In this document: piece by piece, positions 1 to 4,078 of the stretch | Numbering within the stretch: position 1 is the stretch's first letter | Layout of the letters: each line of letters starts with the position of its first letter | Assembly (NCBI GenBank): GCA_050246915.1 | Contig: JBFWVD010000168.1 | Location: 1-5,250 of the forward strand | Direction: 5' to 3' | From: JBFWVD01 sp050246915 | Lineage (GTDB): Bacteria > Actinomycetota > Acidimicrobiia > Acidimicrobiales > Ilumatobacteraceae | DNA length: 5,250 nt | Made by a program: the position numbers and the translations under genes | Notes under the pieces: generated by a model | What the model was told of the DNA's origin: nothing | The model's input: only the letters and a program-made list of their open reading frames with translations | The model's database searches: none

Positions 1-2
1 AC

Positions 3-356
3 GCGGCGTACAGCGTGTCCGAGAACGCCGTGAGCCCCGTCACGTTCCTCATGACGGCCGATCACTGGATGACCAAGGTGAACCTGCCGTGGGGTGACCA
101 TCAGCGCAACCTGGCTCGCGTGCTGCACGCGGAGCAGGAGTTCGTGTTCCATGGTGAGCCGCCGCGTGCCGGGGACGTGCTCACCGGGCGATGCCGTATC
201 GAGAAGGCGTTCGACAAGGAGGGCAAGCGCGGCGGGACGCTCTCGTTTGCGGTGCTGCTGTGGGAGTACTGGAACGCATCGGGCCGGCTCGTCGCCGAGG
301 TGCGCTTCACGCAGGTCGAGACCAAGAAGGCCCCGAAGGCAGACGGCAATGGCTGA
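3..356 (+). CDS. MaoC-like / FAS1-type dehydratase domain protein, 5' end outside window
   Basis: Probable non-catalytic or substrate-binding half of a split (R)-specific enoyl-CoA hydratase, a hotdog-fold protein that adds water to trans-2-enoyl-CoA. The frame is open from the window edge (codons from position 3), so the GTG at 15 is probably not the true start; family members are usually around 150 residues and only about 117 codons are visible. The visible part has a PVTF segment near the N-terminus, a central EQEFVFHGEP strand followed by PPRAGDVLTGRCRIEKAF, then a GGTLSFAVLLWEYWNASG strand typical of the MaoC N-terminal dehydratase domain. No Asp/His catalytic motif of the hydratase 2 type is seen. 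Its stop overlaps the start of the next gene by 8 bp (ATGGCTGA), implying translational coupling and a heteromeric complex. The family call is by recognition of the pattern. Confidence 0.8.
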   Translation, partial: AAYSVSENAVSPVTFLMTADHWMTKVNLPWGDHQRNLARVLHAEQEFVFHGEPPRAGDVLTGRCRIEKAFDKEGKRGGTLSFAVLLWEYWNASGRLVAEVRFTQVETKKAPKADGNG

Positions 357-825
357 CCTGTGGGACTCGTTGAACGAGGGTGAAGAGCATCCACCGTTCG
401 TCGACAAGCCGATGACCGTCACCGACTTCGTTCGCTATCAAGGCGCGTCGGGCGACATGAATCCGATCCATCACGACGAAGGCTTTGCCCAACGCGCCGG
501 ATTCCCCAGCGTGTTCGCGGTGGGCATGCTGCCGGCCGGCATCCTCGCCACATACGCCACCGATTGGCTCGGACCGCAGAACATCCGCCGCTTCAAGGTG
601 ACCTTCCGCGAGCAGTCATGGCCGGGCGATGTCATCACCTACCGAGGCCGCGTGTCCGCCAAGCGACTCGATGGCGGCGAACGATTCGTCGACATCACTC
701 TCGAGGCGACGAGGCAAGATGGTGGTGCCGCCGTTGTCGGGGAAGCGACCTTCGTCGTGCCGTACAACTCGAGCGATCATGTTGGCAGCGCGCCCATCGT
801 CGTGAACAAGACGCGCTACAGCTGA
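349..825 (+). CDS. MaoC-family dehydratase, catalytic subunit of a split enoyl-CoA hydratase
   Basis: A 158-residue hotdog-fold protein of the (R)-hydratase/MaoC family, expected to hydrate 2-enoyl-CoA esters in the cytoplasm. Residues 30-62 carry the hydratase 2 signature: YQGASGDMNPIHHDEGFA, then a GFPSVFAVGMLPAG segment. Asp36 and His41 have the D-x4-H spacing of the catalytic pair, and Asn38 is also conserved. The C-terminal half has the usual PGDVITYRGRV strand. I chose the ATG at 349, although the frame is open further upstream, because 349 gives the normal family length and the motif order; the upstream extension is low-complexity Arg/Ser-rich translation of the other gene. The start lies inside the end of the preceding dehydratase gene, and no strong ribosome binding site is seen, so coupling is likely. 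The pair resembles mycobacterial two-gene hydratases such as HadAB or ChsH1/ChsH2 in principle; the substrate cannot be told. Confidence 0.9.
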   Translation: MADLWDSLNEGEEHPPFVDKPMTVTDFVRYQGASGDMNPIHHDEGFAQRAGFPSVFAVGMLPAGILATYATDWLGPQNIRRFKVTFREQSWPGDVITYRGRVSAKRLDGGERFVDITLEATRQDGGAAVVGEATFVVPYNSSDHVGSAPIVVNKTRYS

Positions 826-842
826 TTTCTGGTCACCGACGT

Positions 843-882
843 CGAGTCGCAGCTGCCCAAAATGGGGAGACCTCCCGATGCG
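843..882 (+). repeat. Copy 1 of a duplicated control sequence
   Basis: Two blocks recur upstream of the DUF3303 gene. CGAGTCGCAGC (843-853) matches 2793-2803 exactly, and the 23 bases at 860-882 (AAATGGGGAGACC through CCCGATGCG) match 2814-2836 exactly. The gap between the blocks is 6 bases here and 10 in copy 2. Further downstream, GCTCATCCGTACGGTC (893-908) resembles GCTGATCGTACCGTC (2847-2861), both starting 13 bases after the dyad. The similarity then fades. In copy 2 the 11-base block lies inside the regulator's coding sequence; here it is non-coding. Confidence 0.85.
862..879. promoter_or_regulatory. Candidate operator 1 (18-bp dyad)
   Basis: ATGGGGAGACCTCCCGAT reads as ATnGGGAGnnCTCCCnAT, with 7 of 9 symmetric pairs matching. 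The same 18 bases occur at 2816-2833. The centre (870.5) is 31.5 bp before the candidate -10 hexamer at 902, putting it near -43 from the expected start, where LuxR-type activators bind at promoters with poor -35 boxes. The adjacent HD/LuxR protein is the obvious candidate binder, but this is inference. The half-site recalls the GGGA/TCCC sites of PAS-LuxR regulators such as PimM, with a wider centre. Confidence 0.6.
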
Positions 883-901
883 GCGATGACCCGCTCATCC
901 G

Positions 902-914
902 TACGGTCGTGTTG
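902..914 (+). promoter_or_regulatory. Candidate -10 box and start region for the 979 gene
   Basis: TACGGT at 902-907 matches the actinobacterial TANNNT -10 pattern; transcription would begin around 914. No recognisable -35 (TTGACN-like) lies 16-18 bp upstream, where the sequence is GATGCGGCG. That is what is expected for an activator-dependent promoter. An equivalent hexamer, TACCGT, is at almost the same distance from the second dyad. TANNNT is a weak pattern, so the support comes from the conserved spacing. Confidence 0.4.
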
Positions 915-946
915 CACCGCAAGCGTTCTTGCGGGCAGGCGCAACA
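910..946 (+). other. Stem-loop in the leader of the 979 gene
   Basis: CCGCAAG (917-923), loop CGTT, and CTTGCGG (928-934) form a perfect 7-bp hairpin. It is nested in an outer 6-bp pairing, TGTTGC (910-915) with GCAACA (941-946). If transcription starts near 914 the inner hairpin would sit at the extreme 5' end of the mRNA and could stabilise it. No U-tract follows, so it is not a standard terminator. It does not cover the ribosome binding site at 967-971. Confidence 0.5.
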
Positions 947-966
947 AGGCGCTGCACACCGATCAG

Positions 967-971
967 AGGAG
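967..971 (+). promoter_or_regulatory. Ribosome binding site of the 979 gene
   Basis: AGGAG within AGAGGAGAA, 7 bases before the ATG at 979. It decides the start: the frame is open back to an ATG at 862, but that codon lies inside the duplicated dyad and has no ribosome binding site. Confidence 0.8.
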
Positions 972-978
972 AACCGCC

Positions 979-1251
979 ATGATGCTGGCAACCACGCAGG
1001 TCGAAGATGTCGACCAATTCCTGAAGATCTTCTCCACCAAAGGCGCCGACAAGCGTCGCCAGCACGGATCGAAGGGTGCGATCGTGTTCCGCGATCCGGT
1101 CGAGACCGACCGGGTGTGGGTGTTGTTCGACTGGGACGCACAGGGCTGGCAGAACTTCGTGTCGGACCCCGACGTGCCGGCGATCCTCCACGAGGCCGGA
1201 CACAAGGGCAAGCCCCAACCGGCCGCGCTCATCGGCAACTACGACGCGTGA
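979..1251 (+). CDS. Small conserved protein, probably dimeric alpha+beta barrel (ABM-like)
   Basis: A 90-residue cytoplasmic protein with no signal peptide or membrane segment. It begins with two Met codons (979 and 982). Visible features are a DVDQFLKIFSTKGADKRRQHG helix region, a strand with RVWVLFDWD (about residues 45-53), an aromatic GWQNFVSDPDVPAI segment and a GHKGKPQ turn near the C-terminus. This order (helix, strand, W..F helix, short end strand) suggests the ferredoxin-like alpha+beta barrel fold of antibiotic biosynthesis monooxygenase-like and cyclase-like proteins. Conserved proteins of this kind are known in actinobacteria without an assigned function, and no catalytic residue can be named. 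It ends 6 bp before the convergent stop of the HD/LuxR regulator. Its upstream region carries the dyad also found before the DUF3303 gene, suggesting shared control. The fold is an inference. Confidence 0.8.
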   Translation: MMLATTQVEDVDQFLKIFSTKGADKRRQHGSKGAIVFRDPVETDRVWVLFDWDAQGWQNFVSDPDVPAILHEAGHKGKPQPAALIGNYDA

Positions 1252-1257
1252 ACGCGC

Positions 1258-2817
1258 TCAGAGGCTGATCAAGTTGTTCTGCATCGCCCACAGCGCAGCG
1301 GCCGCACGCGTCGATACACCGATCTTGGTGTACGTGTGTTGGATGTGATGGTCCGTCGTCTTCGGTGAGATGAACAAGCGGTCAGCGATCTGGCGAGTGG
1401 TGAGTCCCTTCGCCGCGAGGCACAACACCTCGACCTCCCGTTTGGACAACCCGGCGGGACGTTCCACTCGCCGCGTTCTCGGTGCTCCGGGCAGTTCATG
1501 GCCCGCAGCACCGAGCACCGCGTCGGCACATCGACCATCGAGGGCAGCTCGTGCGGCCAACTGTCGGATCTCGCTGGCGGCATGGGCTCCCGAGAACGCC
1601 GGACGGTCGGCGCGTTCGGTGGTGAGACCGACGTAGACATCGGCGGCGGCGAGGAGACCCGCGCCGCTCGTACCGTCGGGAGCGGATAGGCCCTTGTGAT
1701 ACCCGGAGCCATCAGAGCGCTCGTGGTGCGCCGATGCGATCGGGTTCAGCGCCGCCAATGCTGGTGAGCGTCGCAGCATCTGCTCGGTGAGCATGGTGTG
1801 CAACTGCACCCGGTCGAACTCCGAGCGGGTGAGTGGCCCCGCCTTGTCCCACATGGAGTTCGGGATCGCGGTGGTGCCGAAGTCGTGCACCAGTGCGGCG
1901 CGCCGCACGGTGTGCACCTCGTCGGCGCTCGAGCCGATGAGCTCTGCGGCGTCGCCGGCCAGTTGCGCGCAGCGGCGGCTGTGCCCGGCCATGTAGGGCG
2001 ACTTCAGATCGATGAAGTCCGCGACCACCAAGAGCGCGTCGTCGATGTCGTCGTCGAGCAACCGGTGCGGCATCGGTTCGCGTTCGAGTACCGCGTCCCA
2101 CGGATCGACCTTGGACAGCTGATCGAGCCAGACGGGTCCGTGTTGGACGAACAGATCGGCGAGCACCGGGTCGTAGGTGCGATCGCGTCGGTCGCTCGCC
2201 GCGGCGATGGCGTCGGCTGGTGAGAAGCGGCGCGCGATGGCTTCCATGTCGTGGGTGAGGTGCACGATCCGCATCGCCAACGGGATCTCCTCGCCCTTGG
2301 CCCCATTGGGGAACCCGGTGCCGCTCCATCGTTCGAAGGTGTAGGCGAGCGCGTGGCGCACCTCGTCGCCGAAGTCGAGGCGATGCACCAACATGTCGCC
2401 CACCTCACACCCCGAGGCGAAGTTGTGGACCGCCCAATCATGGGCTCCTTGTTGGATCGCTTGCACGATCTGCTCGCGCGCCTCGGGCGGATGACCTTCG
2501 GTGGCGAACGCCATCACATCGCGCATCACCTCGGCCGGGTTGCCGGCGTCGTGCACCAGCGTCTGTGCTCGAATGGCGATCTCGTCGCCGAAGATGGTGG
2601 CGACCTCGTGGGCATGGCCGGTGCAGCCCATGTAGCGCATGAGCGAGACCCAATACACGGTGTCTCGGAGCTCGGCATCGAAGCCGGCCTCGTTGCACAG
2701 CGACATGGCGAGGAGGCACGAACGAAGTTGTGATTCGAGCGGTTGGCCGAACGCGTTGTCCTGGGCCAAGGCGAAGGTGGCGACGAGTTCGCCGAGTCGC
2801 AGCGAAGGAACAGAAAT
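1258..2817 (-). CDS. Tandem HD-GYP-like domain regulator with C-terminal LuxR-type HTH
   Basis: A 519-residue protein if it starts at ATT 2817 (503 if at TTG 2769). I prefer ATT: GGGAGG lies 7 bases upstream, the translation MSVPSLRLGELVATFALA leads smoothly into the family's usual N-terminus, and neither TTG 2769 nor CTG 2802 has a ribosome binding site. Numbered from ATT, residues 1-225 form a degenerate HD-GYP-like domain: RWSGTGFPNG (about 163-172) mirrors the GYP motif, but the His-Asp pair is replaced by Arg-Tyr at 61-62. Residues about 245-440 form a second HD domain with likely metal ligands His279, His311-Asp312, His340, His364-His365 and Asp393. Its HHERSDGSGYH has GYH in place of GYP. 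Residues 457-519 are a LuxR/NarL-type helix-turn-helix (LSKREVEVLCLAAKGL, then a QIADRLFISPKTTDHHI helix pair). It probably couples a ligand or phosphodiester signal to transcription; whether it cleaves cyclic-di-GMP is unknown. It has no receiver domain and no membrane segment. It is convergent with the 979 gene and divergent from the DUF3303 gene. Confidence 0.92.
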   Translation of the reverse strand: MSVPSLRLGELVATFALAQDNAFGQPLESQLRSCLLAMSLCNEAGFDAELRDTVYWVSLMRYMGCTGHAHEVATIFGDEIAIRAQTLVHDAGNPAEVMRDVMAFATEGHPPEAREQIVQAIQQGAHDWAVHNFASGCEVGDMLVHRLDFGDEVRHALAYTFERWSGTGFPNGAKGEEIPLAMRIVHLTHDMEAIARRFSPADAIAAASDRRDRTYDPVLADLFVQHGPVWLDQLSKVDPWDAVLEREPMPHRLLDDDIDDALLVVADFIDLKSPYMAGHSRRCAQLAGDAAELIGSSADEVHTVRRAALVHDFGTTAIPNSMWDKAGPLTRSEFDRVQLHTMLTEQMLRRSPALAALNPIASAHHERSDGSGYHKGLSAPDGTSGAGLLAAADVYVGLTTERADRPAFSGAHAASEIRQLAARAALDGRCADAVLGAAGHELPGAPRTRRVERPAGLSKREVEVLCLAAKGLTTRQIADRLFISPKTTDHHIQHTYTKIGVSTRAAAALWAMQNNLISL

Positions 2818-2833
2818 GGGGAGACCTCCCGAT
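2816..2833. promoter_or_regulatory. Candidate operator 2 (18-bp dyad)
   Basis: Identical to operator 1: ATnGGGAGnnCTCCCnAT. The centre (2824.5) is 30.5 bp before the plus-strand hexamer TACCGT at 2855, near -42.5 from the expected start of the DUF3303 transcript. On the minus strand the same dyad lies in the leader and ribosome binding site of the regulator. One bound protein could therefore activate the DUF3303 gene and obstruct the regulator's own transcription. Binding is inferred, not shown. Confidence 0.6.
2825..2830 (-). promoter_or_regulatory. Ribosome binding site of the HD/LuxR gene
   Basis: Read on the minus strand this is GGGAGG, followed by 7 bases (TCTCCCC) and ATT. It is the only good Shine-Dalgarno sequence upstream of the regulator, and it decides the unusual ATT start. 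It is also one arm of the dyad, so in mRNA the GGGAG could pair with the CTCCC on the other side, but only across a 2-base loop, too tight for a real hairpin. Confidence 0.6.
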
Positions 2834-2850
2834 GCGCACCGAAGCGGCTG

Positions 2851-2878
2851 ATCGTACCGTCCCTCTGGGGTACGTCAT
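2851..2878 (-). promoter_or_regulatory. Candidate promoter of the HD/LuxR gene
   Basis: On the minus strand, ATGACG (2878-2873) as a partial -35, a 16-base spacer and TACGAT (2856-2851) as a TANNNT -10 would start transcription near 2844, about 27 bases before the ATT codon. The hexamer overlaps the plus-strand TACCGT, making the two promoters face-to-face and probably mutually exclusive. Both boxes are weak pattern matches. Confidence 0.3.
2855..2867 (+). promoter_or_regulatory. Candidate -10 box and start region for the DUF3303 gene
   Basis: TACCGT at 2855-2860 fits TANNNT, with a start expected around 2867. No -35 is recognisable upstream, where ATGCGCACC occupies the expected place. The dyad centre is 30.5 bp before the hexamer, within 1 bp of the spacing at copy 1. 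Confidence 0.4.
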
Positions 2879-2894
2879 TCCCGATCAGCCACTT

Positions 2895-2899
2895 GGAGG
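2895..2899 (+). promoter_or_regulatory. Ribosome binding site of the DUF3303 gene
   Basis: GGAGG, 6 bases before the ATG at 2906. It fixes that start; the upstream ATG at 2743 in another frame has no role. Confidence 0.8.
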
Positions 2900-2905
2900 C
2901 ACATC

Positions 2906-3247
2906 ATGAACACGCCAACTGTCTCAGCACCCACCTATCGCAAGTACGTCGTGCGTTGGAACGAGCGCCCGGGCGCCGGACCGTCGCAGTACGAGGACGC
3001 GCAGTCGCGGATCCTCGAGGTGTTCCGTCAGTGGAAGAAGCCGGCGGGGCTCACGTTCCATCAGTTCGTGGTGCGCATCGGAGACTGGGGTGGCTATGCC
3101 GTCATCGAGACGGACAACATCGCGGAGATCCACGTGATGACCACCGCGCTGGCCGCTTTCGAGTTCAGGGTCGAGCCGGTGGTCGATGTGATGGATGCCG
3201 TCGCCATCGAGCTCGACGCCATGGCCTGGCGGGACTCGCTGAGCTGA
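2906..3247 (+). CDS. DUF3303 family protein
   Basis: A 113-residue cytoplasmic protein with no signal peptide or membrane segment. The pattern fits the DUF3303 family: RKYVVRWNERPG near the N-terminus (residues 12-23), a central helix ILEVFRQWKKPAGLTFHQF (about 36-54), a GDWGGYAVIETDN strand and turn (about 59-71), then a second helix and an EFRVEPVVDVMDAV strand. The order helix-strand-helix-strand suggests a ferredoxin-like alpha+beta barrel, the same general fold as guessed for the 979 gene, although the two sequences do not look closely related. The family has no established biochemical function. The gene is divergent from the HD/LuxR regulator and follows the second dyad. It ends 24 bp from the convergent enoyl-CoA hydratase gene. 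Confidence 0.88.
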   Translation: MNTPTVSAPTYRKYVVRWNERPGAGPSQYEDAQSRILEVFRQWKKPAGLTFHQFVVRIGDWGGYAVIETDNIAEIHVMTTALAAFEFRVEPVVDVMDAVAIELDAMAWRDSLS

Positions 3248-3276
3248 TCGCAGTGGCGAGCGTCGCGGAGATCAGC
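3243..3276. terminator. Candidate bidirectional terminator dyad between convergent genes
   Basis: GCTGATC (3243-3249) and GATCAGC (3270-3276) are perfect 7-bp arms around 20 bases, with a small inner pairing GCGA (3256-3259) and TCGC (3263-3266). Each arm contains the stop codon of one gene: TGA of the DUF3303 gene on the plus strand, and TGA of the hydratase on the minus strand. There is no T-tract on either side, so intrinsic termination would be weak. Confidence 0.4.
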
Positions 3277-4078
3277 GCCCGGTCCAGTTCGGCGGGCGCT
3301 TCTCCGCGAACGCCCGTGGCCCTTCCTTGAAATCCTCGCTGCGCACCGCGGCTCGGCGGAGCTCGCGAAGGTGCTCATCCTTCATCAACTCATCGGCACC
3401 GAGGGAGAAGCTGGCGCGGACCACTGCCTTGGAGAACTGCACGGCCAGTGGAGCGTTCTCGCAGATGAGCCCGGCAAGCTCAATTGACGCATCGAGGCAT
3501 GATCCCTTGGGGACGACCCGATTGATGAGCCCGAGTTGCAGGGCGCGCGTCGCGTCGATGGCGGTACCGGTGAGGACGAGTTCGAGCGCGATCGACGGGG
3601 GGATGCGGCGCGTGAGGCGCTCGAGCCCACCCGCGGCAGCGAACAGTCCGCGCTTCACCTCGGGAAGGCCGAAGGTGGCGTGCTCATCGGCCACCACGAG
3701 ATCGGCGGCCAAGCAGATCTCGGTGCCGCCGCCGAGCGCAACACCGTTCACGGCAGCGATTACCGGCTTTCGAAAGGTTCGGGTCGAGATGCCAGCCCAG
3801 CCACCCAACTCCGCGAAGCGCTCCGGCGTCACCTTGCCGGCACCCGATGCGACGTCCTTGAGATCCTGCCCAGCGCAGAACGACTTGTCCCCGGAGCCGG
3901 TGATGATGATGACCCAGACGTCGGGGTCGGCCTCGTAGCCGTCGATGGCGGCCGAGATGGCCTCGGTGGCGGCGAGGTTGATGGCATTCCGGGCGTCGGG
4001 TCGGTTGATGGTCACGATCGCGATGTGGCCACGCTGCTGTGTGAGGACCACCGCTTGGACAGTTTCGTCGTCGCTCAT
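3272..4078 (-). CDS. Enoyl-CoA hydratase/isomerase (crotonase) family protein
   Basis: A 268-residue cytoplasmic enzyme of the usual crotonase length, expected to hydrate 2-enoyl-CoA in beta-oxidation-like degradation. Visible motifs: INRPDARNAI (24-33), the oxyanion-hole segment SFCAGQDLKD (66-75), VIAAVNGVALGGGTE (106-120) and FGLPEVKRGL (136-145). Glu120 and Glu140 match the two catalytic glutamates of rat mitochondrial hydratase (Glu144, Glu164), so true hydratase activity is plausible. The C-terminus KEGPRAFAEKRPPNWTGR is typical of the family. I chose the ATG at 4078 over an upstream in-frame start at 4141, because the extension is an Arg-rich translation of the preceding gene's end and 4078 overlaps that gene's stop by 4 bp (ATGA). 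The ribosome binding site is weak, consistent with coupling. Together with the thiolase-like gene it suggests consecutive steps of one acyl-CoA pathway; the substrate is unknown. Confidence 0.93.
   Translation of the reverse strand: MSDDETVQAVVLTQQRGHIAIVTINRPDARNAINLAATEAISAAIDGYEADPDVWVIIITGSGDKSFCAGQDLKDVASGAGKVTPERFAELGGWAGISTRTFRKPVIAAVNGVALGGGTEICLAADLVVADEHATFGLPEVKRGLFAAAGGLERLTRRIPPSIALELVLTGTAIDATRALQLGLINRVVPKGSCLDASIELAGLICENAPLAVQFSKAVVRASFSLGADELMKDEHLRELRRAAVRSEDFKEGPRAFAEKRPPNWTGR

Larger units (their letters stand above)
2793..2836 (+). repeat. Copy 2 of the duplicated control sequence
   Basis: Contains the same two blocks as copy 1: CGAGTCGCAGC at 2793-2803 and the 23-base identical block at 2814-2836. 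The first block here encodes Leu-Arg-Leu of the HD/LuxR protein's N-terminus, and the second covers that gene's ribosome binding site and ATT codon on the minus strand. Copy 1 has no such gene, so the two copies are under different constraints yet share 23 identical bases. Confidence 0.85.
2846..2890. repeat. Inverted repeat between regulator and DUF3303 gene
   Basis: GGCTGATCG (2846-2854) and CGATCAGCC (2882-2890) form a perfect 9-bp inverted repeat with 27 bases between the arms. Inside is a second pair, CGTACC (2853-2858) and GGTACG (2869-2874), sharing two bases with the outer left arm. The left arms overlap the candidate -10 boxes, so if the promoter call is right this works as DNA (a second binding site or looped site) rather than as an mRNA hairpin. 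It ends 5 bases before the DUF3303 ribosome binding site. Confidence 0.55.

Noticed and set aside
94..348. Upstream extension of the 349 gene in the same frame.
   Set aside because: The translation is Arg/Ser/Cys-rich shadow of the overlapping dehydratase gene and adds length beyond the MaoC family; ATG 349 fits the domain start.
862..978. ATG at 862 as start of the small 979 protein.
   Set aside because: It lies within the duplicated dyad, has no ribosome binding site, and the extra residues look non-homologous; AGGAG precedes 979 at normal spacing.
1431..1440. A third operator-like sequence, GACCTCCCG.
   Set aside because: Only one half of the dyad matches, and it falls in codons of the conserved LuxR helix-turn-helix (Arg-Glu-Val), so chance is sufficient.
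1712..2329. Long minus-strand open frame of 205 codons in a second frame.
   Set aside because: Arg/His-rich shadow of the HD/LuxR gene, typical of GC-rich DNA; no recognisable domain.
860..2836. The two identical 23-bp copies as ends of a mobile element or attachment sites.
   Set aside because: No transposase or integrase lies between them; both copies sit in the same place relative to a downstream gene and a -10-like hexamer, which fits an operator better.
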